64,000 nucleotides of DNA from Bosea sp. BIWAKO-01 (GTDB lineage: Bacteria > Pseudomonadota > Alphaproteobacteria > Rhizobiales > Beijerinckiaceae), in NCBI RefSeq assembly GCF_001748145.1, contig NZ_BCQA01000001.1, positions 5,482,501 through 5,546,500 on the forward strand. Reading direction: 5' to 3'. The translations under genes were made by a program, and so were the position numbers. Positions 49,846 to 58,649 of the stretch are shown one piece after another. How positions within the stretch are numbered: position 1 is the stretch's first letter; each line of letters opens with the position of its first letter. A model generated the notes under the pieces. That model was given only the letters and a program-made list of their open reading frames with translations, was not told the origin of the DNA and did not search any database.

Positions 49846-51638
49846 GGCATCGCACCTCCGGACATCTCCGGGAAATCGGCGCTGCATTCTGCGGCCGCCC
49901 GGCATTCATGGGGAATGGCACCGCTCGGAAGATGCGAACCGGACGCCCGCCATTGATTATAGGTCTGGAAGCGTACACCGATCCGCTCATAGTACACGCG
50001 CAGGAAACCATCGGGGCCCCGTATCACGGCGTCTGGCACGACCTGCTGGACCTCCTGCGCCATCACGCCGACATAGCGCTTGTCACTGCCGTGATAGGTG
50101 AACCGATAGAACCCGATTCCGCTCTGGAGCCGACCGAGCTCGATAATGTGATCCTTGAGCGCGATGTCGGAACGCCTGCCGCCACCGCCTCGGCCACCAC
50201 CTCCTCGGCCACCGCCGTGGAAGCCGCCGCCGCCTCGGCCACCGAAGCCGCCACCGCCCATGCGCGCACCACCGCCCTGGAAGCCGCCACCTCCAACGCG
50301 AGGTCCTCCGCCTGCTCGCGCGAAACTCGCTTGCCCACGCGCCGACTGCAGACTGGCGGCCCTGCCGGGCTGCATATTGCCGAAGGCGTTGTCTCGGCGC
50401 GGCGCAGCCCGGTTGACATTGCCGCGATTGGCGGGGCGGTTGGCCTGTGCGGGTCTATTTGCCGGCCTCTGAGCGTTCGGACGATTCTGGCGCGCCCGGT
50501 CGGCAGTGGCGGGACGGTTCCCGGGGCCCCGATCAGGACGCGCGCTGCCTCCCCCCGCATTGGGCCGGTTGCCGGCATTTGGGCGGTCGCCGGCGTTGGG
50601 CCGGTTGCCGGCGTTCGGGCGATCGCCGGCGTTGGGCCGGTTGCCGGCGTTCGGGCGGTCGCCGGCATTGGGCCGGTCAGGGCGCTGGATGACCTGGTTT
50701 CCGTCCCGCCCGCGAAAGTCCATGCGTCCGTCGCTGCCGGGGCGGCTGGTGTTTGCGAAGCGCTGCTGGACCGACGAATTGCCGTATCTGACCCCATGGC
50801 GATGCTGAGGGTTGTGCTGCCAGTGGGACACGCGATCCCGGTTGATATTGATGTTGTTGTTGTTCCAGTTGATGTTGCCGCCCCAATAGCCGCCGGTCGC
50901 CCAGCGGCCGAGCGCGTAGGCGGCTCCGAAGGCGAGCCCTGTCGCGATCACGCCGGTCGCGATGTAGCCCGTGTAGGGAAAGTAGTAGGGTGGATATTCC
51001 GGGTAGGGCCAGGAGCCGTAGACGACGCTGGGCTCATAGTACGGCACATAGATGGTGTCCGGTGCGGTCGGAGCGATTGCGATGGTCCGCTTCGGTCCCT
51101 CCTGCTGCACGGTCACCGTCTGCTGCGCGCCCGAGGAGAGCTTCTTGTTGTCATACGCCCGCGACCTCATGCGCTGAACCGCATCCATGACGTCGGGCTC
51201 CTGAGCGAGAACCGCGTCGCCGAGCTTCTGCGTCCATTCGAGGTTCTTGCTCATCATATCGAGCACCGACGGCGTGGCGACCAAAGCCTTGATGCTGTCG
51301 TCCCAGCCCTGCTTCTCGGCGGCTGATTTGAGGGCATCTCCCTTGAGCTTCTTGTTCTCGGCGGCCCAGCGCTGGGCCTGAACGATTTCGAGCGGATAGG
51401 TCGACGCCATCAGCACCTGGGCAAGCAGGGTGTCCGGATAAAGCGCGACGGGGGCGAGGAGCGCGTCGAGCTGGGCGGCCGCAAGCAGCGTCTGATCGAC
51501 CGGCAGGACTGCCGGCGTCACGGCTGCGCCTGGCGAAGCGGCGGGAGGCTGCACCGGCGCCTGCGCCTGTGCCTGCGCAAGAGACTGGAGGGGGACGCCC
51601 AGGGCCAACACGCCCGTCAGGACGATCTGGAGAATCAT
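49842..51638 (-). CDS. DUF3300 protein with Gly-rich tail and S74-type C-terminal domain
   Basis: A 598-residue exported protein. A signal peptide (MILQIVLTGVLALGVPLQSL) is followed by the DUF3300 domain (LLAPVALYPDTLLAQVLMAS, then TYPLEIVQAQRW, to about residue 190). A membrane-like Gly/Ala segment, seven (D/N)RPNAG repeats and a Gly-rich stretch follow. From residue 490 a domain SDIALKDHIIELGRLQSGIG, then YRFTYHGSDKRYVGVMAQEV, matches the intramolecular chaperone/peptidase S74 fold. Its S490 and K495 have the spacing of the autoproteolytic dyad. CAGGAG precedes the ATG. It is coupled to DUF2950 and is likely a surface protein. Confidence 0.88.
   Translation of the reverse strand: MILQIVLTGVLALGVPLQSLAQAQAQAPVQPPAASPGAAVTPAVLPVDQTLLAAAQLDALLAPVALYPDTLLAQVLMASTYPLEIVQAQRWAAENKKLKGDALKSAAEKQGWDDSIKALVATPSVLDMMSKNLEWTQKLGDAVLAQEPDVMDAVQRMRSRAYDNKKLSSGAQQTVTVQQEGPKRTIAIAPTAPDTIYVPYYEPSVVYGSWPYPEYPPYYFPYTGYIATGVIATGLAFGAAYALGRWATGGYWGGNINWNNNNININRDRVSHWQHNPQHRHGVRYGNSSVQQRFANTSRPGSDGRMDFRGRDGNQVIQRPDRPNAGDRPNAGNRPNAGDRPNAGNRPNAGDRPNAGNRPNAGGGSARPDRGPGNRPATADRARQNRPNAQRPANRPAQANRPANRGNVNRAAPRRDNAFGNMQPGRAASLQSARGQASFARAGGGPRVGGGGFQGGGARMGGGGFGGRGGGGFHGGGRGGGGRGGGGRRSDIALKDHIIELGRLQSGIGFYRFTYHGSDKRYVGVMAQEVQQVVPDAVIRGPDGFLRVYYERIGVRFQTYNQWRASGSHLPSGAIPHECRAAAECSADFPEMSGGAMP
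50556..50689 (-). repeat. 18-bp coding tandem repeats (RPNAG repeats)
   Basis: Seven tandem copies of an 18-base unit within the DUF3300 gene encode RPNAGD and RPNAGN alternately, giving a 36-base higher-order period. The units differ at a few third positions. Copy number could vary between strains. Confidence 0.85.
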
Positions 51639-51746
51639 CGCGCTCTCCTGATGTCTGGTCCTTTGGGGCACGGACACCGCGCAAAGGCATTCTGCCGGAA
51701 GGTCGGAGCCGTGCTGTCGGCTCCGGATATCGAATTCGAAGTGTCG

Positions 51747-52022
51747 CTACCGCAGGTTGCTCGGTGCGGCGCCATGGGTGCGCTCCCACTCTCGCAGTCG
51801 CTCGAACGCTTCCTTGTTGGCGCGAGCCTCCTCCATTGCTTTCGTCATGAGGCCGGTCTGCTTCATCATCTGCTGTTCGTAGATGAAATCCCACTGGCAG
51901 CCATTGATCTTGTTGCATGAATTCGCTGATCCGACGGTCTGCGCGGCAACGAATACGACCGTTGCGGCAAGAACCGCGGCGGCGATTACGACAGACGCTG
52001 CAAGGGGAATCAGCTTTCTCAT
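51747..52022 (-). CDS. Small secreted C-x5-C protein, paralogue 2
   Basis: A 91-residue protein with a signal peptide or anchor (MRKLIPLAASVVIAAAVLAA to about residue 34). The mature domain is SCNKINGCQWDFIYEQQMMK, then AMEEARANKEAFERLREWER and THGAAP. It is homologous to the protein at 36185-36442. ATG 52022 aligns with that gene's start; an extra ATG precedes it. The leader matches too: CGTGGAGGCTTTGA at the ribosome site and AGATACGG about 60 bases upstream. It ends 109 bases before the DUF3300 gene start on the same strand. The function is unknown. Confidence 0.82.
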   Translation of the reverse strand: MRKLIPLAASVVIAAAVLAATVVFVAAQTVGSANSCNKINGCQWDFIYEQQMMKQTGLMTKAMEEARANKEAFERLREWERTHGAAPSNLR

Positions 52023-52345
52023 CATCAAAGCCTCCACGATCAATTCGTGCACGGATCCGGGTAAGCTGCCACGCAAACCGTATCTGCCTATCGACTTGGA
52101 GTCGCAGCATATACCCACGCAGGATATCGCAATGCGTTCCGACCTGCCCCGTGAATTCTAGCGGATTCCTCGCAACAAGAACCTGTCCCTAAGGACAATA
52201 CGCCGACGCTCGTCATTGTGCTGTTCTCAACCTGGAATTTTCTAGCGCCGGCCGGCGCCGGCGGGGCCTGCCCGCGGGGCACTGCGTCGGAGGGTATCGG
52301 AGGTTTCCTGAACCTCGACCTCATTCAGCCAGGGAAGGAACCGGA
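52023..52345. other. Non-coding region with GC palindrome
   Basis: A divergent promoter region of 323 bases between the C-x5-C gene and the decarboxylase gene. The first ~75 bases are the conserved leader of the C-x5-C gene. GCGCCGGCCGGCGC at 52245-52258 is a perfect palindrome about 90 bases before the decarboxylase start. No further gene was seen. Confidence 0.5.
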
Positions 52346-55096
52346 ATGTCCAGCTCTGCCAAAGACGCGCGCTCGATCGACCATTTCTTCTCCGCACCGT
52401 CCGGACGCCATGATCGGTGGCGGGACCTTCATTCCATCGCAAGATCCTGGGCCAATGGGGACGCGAAGCGAGCGGCGGTCGAGTCGGCCCTCGAAGACCT
52501 CGCCGTGCTCGAGGAATTCCATGCCTTTCCCGGCACGGAGCTCATGACGGCGCTGCGCGAGCGGCTCAAGAACGACGACAAGCCCGGCTTTCTCGCGCTG
52601 GCCAAGCGCATCTCGCTCGACATCATCACAGGCAACTACAAGCAAGATGCTGGCGAATGGCAGAAGGCCGACCTTGCTTTGCCGGACCCCGCCGACGTGC
52701 TGCCGCCGGCGCTTGGCGAAACGCGGGCATACCGGCCCTATTTCGAGCTGCTGACCGTCACTCCCGCGCCTGCGGCTCGCTGGCCGCATATCGCCTCCGA
52801 ATTCCGCCGGCTGCGGCGGCAGGAAGATGCCTTCATCTATGAATCGGTCCTGGTCGGAAGCCTGGAGGACGCCGTCTGCGCCGCCATTCTGAACCCGGAC
52901 ATTGCGGCGGTCGCGATCTACGAGGGCTTCGCATTGCGCTCTCGCCATGATGCCCCGGTGTTGAGGAACGTGCTCGCCACCCAGCACCCCTTGCTGCTGG
53001 AGTCGGACGAGGCCGATCTGTCGCTGCGCCTGGCTGCGGGATTGAAGGCGATCCGGCCGGAGCTCGATATCTACCTTCTGTCCGACCGGCGGGTGGAGAA
53101 GCTCGCCGGCGATCCCCGTGCGGCCATCATCCGGCGGATCATGTACCAGATCGAGGAGCCGCTCGAACTCCATCTCTCGCTGCTGGAGGGCATCAAGGCG
53201 CGCTTCGAGACCCCCTTCTTCGACAATCTCAAGCTCTACGCGCAAAGGCCGATCGCCACGTTCCACGCCCTGCCGATCGCGCGGGGTAAATCGGTCTTCC
53301 GATCGCCCTGGATCCGCGACATGGGGCAGTTCTACGGCATCAATCTCTTCCTGGCGGAGAGCAGCGCCACGACGGGCGGGCTCGACAGCTTGCTGGAGCC
53401 CACGGGCAACATCAAAAGGGCGCAGGACATGGCGGCCCGGGCCTTCGGCGCCGAGCACGCGTTCTTCGTCACCAACGGCACCAGCACCTCGAACAAGATG
53501 GTGCTGCAGGCGCTGGTCGCTCCGGGCGACATCGTCATCCTCGACCGCAACTGCCACAAGTCGCATCATTACGGGCTGGTCCTGAGCGGGGCGCAGCCCT
53601 TCTATGTCGAGGCGTTCCCGATGGCGGAATTCTCGATGTATGGCGCGGTCCCGCTGCGGACCATCAAGAAGGCGCTGCTCGACCTGAAGTCCGAGGGACG
53701 GCTCGACCGGGTGAAGATGCTCGATCTCACCAACTGCACCTTTGACGGCCACATCTACAACACGCGGCGCGTCATGGAGGAATGCCTGGCGATCAAGCCC
53801 GACCTGATCTTCCTCTGGGATGAAGCCTGGTTCGGCTTCGCGCGCTGGTCGCCCTTCCTCCGGCCCCGGACCGGCATGGGAGCAGCCGCCGACATCGAAG
53901 CCTGGGCGCAGACGCAAGGCGCAATCGAACAGTTCGAGAAGCAGCGCGCCGAACTCGGCAATGCGCCCTCAGCCGACAAGCTGCTGCAGACGCGCCTCAT
54001 TCCCGATCCGCGCGCCATTCGCCTGCGGGTCTACCAGACCAACTCGACCCACAAGTCGATGTCGGCCATCCGCCAGGGATCGATGGTGCTGGTGAGGGAT
54101 GTCGATTTCCACACGATCGAGGCTCAGTTCCACGAGGCGATCTTCACCCATGCCTCGACCAGTCCGAACCAGCAGCTGATCGCGAGTCTCGATGTCGCCC
54201 GCCGCCAGATGGAGCTCGAAGGCTACGGGCTCGTCATGAACGCGATCGAGGTCGCGCTCGACATTCGCCGCGAGATCAACTCGCATCCGCTGATCTCCAA
54301 GTATTTCAGCATCGTCGGCGCCGACGGCATGGTGCCCAAGGAATACCGCTCCAGCGGCTTCGTCGATTTCCTGGCGCCGGGAACCCGCTGGGACGATCAG
54401 TTGCGCAGCATGCGGGAGGACGAGTTCTGCCTCGATCCCACCCGCATGACCCTGGTCTGCGGCACGGCGGGCTTCGACGGCACCAGCTTCAAGGGGCTGC
54501 TTGCCTCCGAATACAACATCCAGGTCAACAAGACCTCGCGAAACTCGGTGCTGCTGCAATCGAACATCAACAACACGCGCAGCGATGTCGCGCTTCTGAT
54601 CAGCGTGCTCCTGAAGATCTGTGGAAGCATCGATACAAGGCTCAAGCACGGTGGCGAGGCCGAGCAGAAGGCCTTCGCAGCGCGCGTCAAGGCGTTGATG
54701 AAGGACGTGCCCGACCTGCCGAATTTCAGCCATTTCCACGAATTCTTCCGGCAGGACGCGGGCGACAAGACCCCGGAAGGTGACATCCGCACCGCGTTCT
54801 TCGCCGCCTATTCCGAGAAGCAGTGCGAGTATCTGCCGATCGACAGCCCGGAATGCGACCGGCGCCTCAAGGACGGACCGGACATGGTCTCGGCCAATTT
54901 CGTGATCCCCTACCCGCCCGGCTTCCCGATCATGGTGCCCGGCCAGGTCATCACGCAGGAAACGATCACCTTCATGCGCAAGCTCGATGTGAAGGAGATC
55001 CATGGCTACGAGAAGGCCAAGGGCCTGAAACTGCTCAAAACAGACGTGCTCGCCGGAAAGAAGAGCGCCAATCACGAAAAGGCTCGCAAGAAATAG
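52346..55096 (+). CDS. Orn/Lys/Arg decarboxylase family protein, long form
   Basis: A 916-residue PLP enzyme of the group III (inducible-type) basic amino acid decarboxylases, which consume a proton per turnover. The core has [20 protein letters not shown] and [20 protein letters not shown], then the PLP-contacting [16 protein letters not shown]. The PLP lysine is K570 in [16 protein letters not shown]-terminal domain includes [14 protein letters not shown]. It is longer than the E. coli enzymes (about 715-755) because of the N-terminal ~300 residues and insertions. Substrate (Arg, Lys or Orn) cannot be settled. GGAAGGAACCGG precedes the ATG. The AspT-type exchanger follows 67 bases later. 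Confidence 0.9.
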   Translation: MSSSAKDARSIDHFFSAPSGRHDRWRDLHSIARSWANGDAKRAAVESALEDLAVLEEFHAFPGTELMTALRERLKNDDKPGFLALAKRISLDIITGNYKQDAGEWQKADLALPDPADVLPPALGETRAYRPYFELLTVTPAPAARWPHIASEFRRLRRQEDAFIYESVLVGSLEDAVCAAILNPDIAAVAIYEGFALRSRHDAPVLRNVLATQHPLLLESDEADLSLRLAAGLKAIRPELDIYLLSDRRVEKLAGDPRAAIIRRIMYQIEEPLELHLSLLEGIKARFETPFFDNLKLYAQRPIATFHALPIARGKSVFRSPWIRDMGQFYGINLFLAESSATTGGLDSLLEPTGNIKRAQDMAARAFGAEHAFFVTNGTSTSNKMVLQALVAPGDIVILDRNCHKSHHYGLVLSGAQPFYVEAFPMAEFSMYGAVPLRTIKKALLDLKSEGRLDRVKMLDLTNCTFDGHIYNTRRVMEECLAIKPDLIFLWDEAWFGFARWSPFLRPRTGMGAAADIEAWAQTQGAIEQFEKQRAELGNAPSADKLLQTRLIPDPRAIRLRVYQTNSTHKSMSAIRQGSMVLVRDVDFHTIEAQFHEAIFTHASTSPNQQLIASLDVARRQMELEGYGLVMNAIEVALDIRREINSHPLISKYFSIVGADGMVPKEYRSSGFVDFLAPGTRWDDQLRSMREDEFCLDPTRMTLVCGTAGFDGTSFKGLLASEYNIQVNKTSRNSVLLQSNINNTRSDVALLISVLLKICGSIDTRLKHGGEAEQKAFAARVKALMKDVPDLPNFSHFHEFFRQDAGDKTPEGDIRTAFFAAYSEKQCEYLPIDSPECDRRLKDGPDMVSANFVIPYPPGFPIMVPGQVITQETITFMRKLDVKEIHGYEKAKGLKLLKTDVLAGKKSANHEKARKK

Positions 55097-55163
55097 CGGG
55101 CTTCCTAGGCGCCCACGCCAGCGAAAGCGCGGCAGTACTAGGCCGCCAAATAGGGAGATCGGC

Positions 55164-56855
55164 ATGTTCGAATGGTTCGCCAGTACGCTTCGCAGCTATC
55201 CGGAGATCGCGCTCTTTCTATCCTTGGCGATCGGGTACTATGTCGGCGGCTTCTCCTATAAGGGCTTCAGCCTGGGAGCGGTCACCTCCACCCTGATCGC
55301 CGCCGTCCTCATCGGCCAGCTCGGGATCACGATCTCCCCGAACGTCAAATCGACGTTCTTCCTGATGTTCCTGTTCGCCGTCGGTTACGGTGTCGGTCCG
55401 CAATTCGTGCGCGGCATCGCCAAGGACGGCGCGCCCCAGGCGATCTTTGCGGTCGTCGTCACCGTGTTCTGCCTCGCGATACCGGTCATCATCGCAAAGA
55501 TAGCCGGCTATCATCCTGGATACGCTGCGGGCCTCTATGCCGGCTCGCAGACGATCTCGGCCTCGATGGGCCTGGCCACAGATGCGATCAATCGCCTCGG
55601 CCTCCCGCCGGAAAGGACGAAGGAACTGCTCGACGCGATGCCCATCGCCTATGCGGTGACCTATATCTTCGGCACGGTGGGATCCGCCGTCGTCCTCGCC
55701 CAGCTCGGGCCCAAGCTTCTCGGCATCGACCTCGTCCAGGCCTGCAAGGACTATGAGGCACGGCTCGGCGGCGACAAGGAGCTTGGCGGTCCGGGGTCGG
55801 TCTGGCGGCGCTTCGAGCTGCGCGCCTTCAAGGTGCGAAGCGGCGCCAGGGTTGCCGGCATGCGCGCTGTCGATGCCGAGGCGCTGGTTCCCGATGCGCG
55901 GGTCTTCGTCGAACGTATCCGCCGCAATGGCGTCATCGAGGACGCGACCACCGATACCATTCTGCAGGAGGGCGACATCGTCGCCATTGCCGGCCCGCGG
56001 GAGGTTCTCGTCAACCTGATCGGCCAGGCCGCCGAAGAGGTCGAAGATGCCGAGCTCCTCGACGTCAAGGCCGAGGGTGTCGATGTCTACGTCACCAGCA
56101 AGGATGTCGACGGCAAGACGCTGGCGGAAATTGCGCATATGCCGCAGGCGCGCGGCGTCTTCCTCCGGAAGATCGTGCGGGGCGCAACCGCCACCAGCAT
56201 CCCGATCCTTGCCAATACCGTGATCCATCGTGGCGACATCCTGACGATCGTCGGCCGGACCCAGGACATTGCCGCCGTCGGCAAGGTCATCGGCCATCCC
56301 GACCGTGCCAGCGACGTCGCCGATGTTGCCTTCATCGGTGCGGCCATCACCCTTGGCGCGCTGATCGGCGCTCTCGTGTTCAAGGTCGGCGGTGTCCCGC
56401 TGACCCTCTCGACAGCCGGCGGCGCGCTGATTTCCGGCCTGGTCTTCGGTTGGCTCCGTTCCGTGCGCCCGCTCTTCGGCCGCATCCCAAGTTCCACCGT
56501 CTGGTTCATGAACTCGGTAGGCCTGAACATCTTCATCGCGTGCGTCGGAATTTCCGCTGGCCCCGGCTTCGTCAAGGGGCTGCAGACGCAAGGCCTTGGC
56601 CTCTTCCTCTGGGGTGCACTGGCCACCGCGATCCCGCTCATCCTGGCGATGTTCGCCGGCAAATACATCTTCCGGTTCGATCCGGCCATCCTGCTCGGAG
56701 CCTGTGCCGGCGCACGCACCACCACGGCTGCGCTCGGCATGATCTGCGAGACCGCAGGCAGCCAGGTCCCGGCCTTGGGCTACACCGTGACCTACGCGGT
56801 CGGAAACACCCTTCTGACGATCTGGGGCATGGTGATCATCATGCTGCTGACCTGA
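55164..56855 (+). CDS. AspT/YidE-type aspartate:alanine exchanger 1
   Basis: A 563-residue membrane antiporter with two blocks of membrane segments (~10-185 and ~395-560). They enclose two cytoplasmic TrkA-C/RCK_C domains ([40 protein letters not shown]). The motifs [20 protein letters not shown] and, in the second block, [20 protein letters not shown] are the family's conserved transport loops. AspT exchanges aspartate for alanine and so generates proton motive force when coupled to decarboxylation. The aspartate decarboxylase gene follows 51 bases later, making aspartate/alanine the likely pair, although basic amino acid exchange with the upstream decarboxylase is an alternative. Confidence 0.9.
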   Translation: MFEWFASTLRSYPEIALFLSLAIGYYVGGFSYKGFSLGAVTSTLIAAVLIGQLGITISPNVKSTFFLMFLFAVGYGVGPQFVRGIAKDGAPQAIFAVVVTVFCLAIPVIIAKIAGYHPGYAAGLYAGSQTISASMGLATDAINRLGLPPERTKELLDAMPIAYAVTYIFGTVGSAVVLAQLGPKLLGIDLVQACKDYEARLGGDKELGGPGSVWRRFELRAFKVRSGARVAGMRAVDAEALVPDARVFVERIRRNGVIEDATTDTILQEGDIVAIAGPREVLVNLIGQAAEEVEDAELLDVKAEGVDVYVTSKDVDGKTLAEIAHMPQARGVFLRKIVRGATATSIPILANTVIHRGDILTIVGRTQDIAAVGKVIGHPDRASDVADVAFIGAAITLGALIGALVFKVGGVPLTLSTAGGALISGLVFGWLRSVRPLFGRIPSSTVWFMNSVGLNIFIACVGISAGPGFVKGLQTQGLGLFLWGALATAIPLILAMFAGKYIFRFDPAILLGACAGARTTTAALGMICETAGSQVPALGYTVTYAVGNTLLTIWGMVIIMLLT

Positions 56856-56906
56856 CACTCCACACGCGCAGACGCATTCGTCGCACATAGAACATGGGGA
56901 AATGCC

Positions 56907-58529
56907 ATGGACCTGGTGAAGTTACGCACTTTCGAAACACTCAGCCCCTTCGAGATCAAGGACGAACTGATCCGTCTCGCAAAGCAGACGGCGCAGACCT
57001 CGTCGATCGCCCTTCTGAATGCAGGGCGCGGCAACCCGAACTGGGTCGCGATGACGCCGCGCGAGGGCTTCTTCTTGCTCGGTCAGTTTGCGATCACCGA
57101 AAGCCGGCGCGTGATGAACAAGCCCGCCGGCATCGGCGGCATGCCCAAGGCCGACGGCATCGCCGGGCGGCTGGAGGACTGGCTGGCCGATCACAAGGAC
57201 TCGCCTGGTGCGACGTTCCTTCGGGACATGGTCGCCTTCGCGGTCAAGAAGTTCGACTTCAAGCCCGATGCCTTCGTGCACGAGCTCGTCGACTCGATCA
57301 TCGGTGACAATTATCCGGTCCCCGACCGCATGCTCGTGCATAACGAGCGCATCGTGCACGAGTATCTGATGTGGGCGATGTGCGGTAATCCGCACCCATC
57401 CGGCCAGTTCGACCTCTATGCCGTCGAGGGCGGAACGGCAGCGATGTGCTACATCTTCAAGTCGCTGAAGGCCAACCGGCTGCTGAACCCGGGCGACACG
57501 ATCGCCTTGGCCACGCCGATCTTCACGCCCTATCTCGAAATGCCGCATCTCGAGGATTACGACCTTAAGATCGTCTCTGTGGCCGCTCCTCAGGAGAACC
57601 GCTTCCAGTTCACCGACGAGGAACTCAAGAAGCTGGAAGACCCGAAGGTCAAAGCCTTCTTCGTCGTCAATCCCGGCAATCCTTATGCCGTTGCCCTGAG
57701 CGAGGAGACGATCGCCAAGATCGTGAAACTCGTCCAGACCAAGCGTCCTGACCTGATCCTGCTCACCGACGACGTCTACGGCACCTTCGTCAAGGGGTTC
57801 CGTGGGCTGCTCGGCGCCCTCCCCCACAATACCATCGGCGTCTATTCCTACTCGAAATACTTCGGATGCACCGGCTGGAGGCTGGGCGCCATCGCCATCC
57901 ACCGTGACAACATCCTGGACAAGGCGATCGCCAAGCACCCGGAGAAGACACTGGCGGCGCTCGATAAACGATATGGCCCGATCACGCTCAAGCCGCGCGA
58001 ACTGAAGCTGATCGACCGCATCGTCGCCGACAGCCGCGATATCGCGCTGAACCACACGGCCGGCCTGTCCCTGCCGCAGCAGGTGATGATGACCATGTTC
58101 TCGCTGTCCGAGATGATGGACGAGGCCAAGCTCTACCAGAAGACCTGCATGGACATCGTGAAATCCCGCGCTGACCGGATGATCGAAGGATTGGGCATCG
58201 ATGTGCCCGACAACCCCCTGCACGATCGCTATTACGGCCTGGTCGACTTCGAATTCTGGGCGAACAAATATGTCGGCCCCGAGGTGGTGAGCTACATGAA
58301 GGAGCACGTCCACCCACTCGACATCGTCTTCCGCCTCGCCGAGGACCACGGCATCGTGCTGCTGAACGGCGGCGGCTTCCACGCCCCCGACTGGTCGGTA
58401 CGGGTCTCCTTCGCCAATCTCGACGACGAGGTCTACAGCCAGATCGGCCGGGCCACGCGCGCTGTGGCGCGCGGCTACCGCCAGGCCTTCGACGCCTACA
58501 ATCTTGCTCTGGGCAAAACGAAGACCTGA
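56907..58529 (+). CDS. asdA: Aspartate 4-decarboxylase (bifunctional aspartate aminotransferase)
   Basis: A 540-residue PLP enzyme of aminotransferase fold I, the length of aspartate beta-decarboxylases. It opens MDLVKLRTFETLSPFEIKDE, and has LLNAGRGNPNWVAMTPREGF and FFVVNPGNPYAVALSEETI. The PLP lysine is K317 in YSYSKYFGCTGWRLGA. It converts L-aspartate to L-alanine and CO2, consuming a proton. Genes for AspT-type exchangers lie on both sides, which is the known asdA-aspT association, here with a second exchanger. The start ATG at 56907 has GGGGAAATG upstream. Confidence 0.93.
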   Translation: MDLVKLRTFETLSPFEIKDELIRLAKQTAQTSSIALLNAGRGNPNWVAMTPREGFFLLGQFAITESRRVMNKPAGIGGMPKADGIAGRLEDWLADHKDSPGATFLRDMVAFAVKKFDFKPDAFVHELVDSIIGDNYPVPDRMLVHNERIVHEYLMWAMCGNPHPSGQFDLYAVEGGTAAMCYIFKSLKANRLLNPGDTIALATPIFTPYLEMPHLEDYDLKIVSVAAPQENRFQFTDEELKKLEDPKVKAFFVVNPGNPYAVALSEETIAKIVKLVQTKRPDLILLTDDVYGTFVKGFRGLLGALPHNTIGVYSYSKYFGCTGWRLGAIAIHRDNILDKAIAKHPEKTLAALDKRYGPITLKPRELKLIDRIVADSRDIALNHTAGLSLPQQVMMTMFSLSEMMDEAKLYQKTCMDIVKSRADRMIEGLGIDVPDNPLHDRYYGLVDFEFWANKYVGPEVVSYMKEHVHPLDIVFRLAEDHGIVLLNGGGFHAPDWSVRVSFANLDDEVYSQIGRATRAVARGYRQAFDAYNLALGKTKT

Positions 58530-58589
58530 CGCGCGGCTTCTGCAGGAGAGACGGCGCGCGGACAAATATCTCGTCCTTTCGGCGCCCAT

Positions 58590-58626
58590 CGGACATTCGA
58601 TCAATCCCCACATGATCGAATGTCCG
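58590..58626 (+). promoter_or_regulatory. 14-bp inverted repeat before the second AspT gene
   Basis: CGGACATTCGATCA and TGATCGAATGTCCG are perfect reverse complements with a 9-base spacer. The right arm ends 24 bases before the ATG at 58650 and includes the earlier in-frame ATG at 58620. No T-run follows. It may be an operator or an RNA hairpin controlling the second exchanger. Confidence 0.7.
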
Positions 58627-58649
58627 AGCGCCATGCTGCGAGACAGAGC

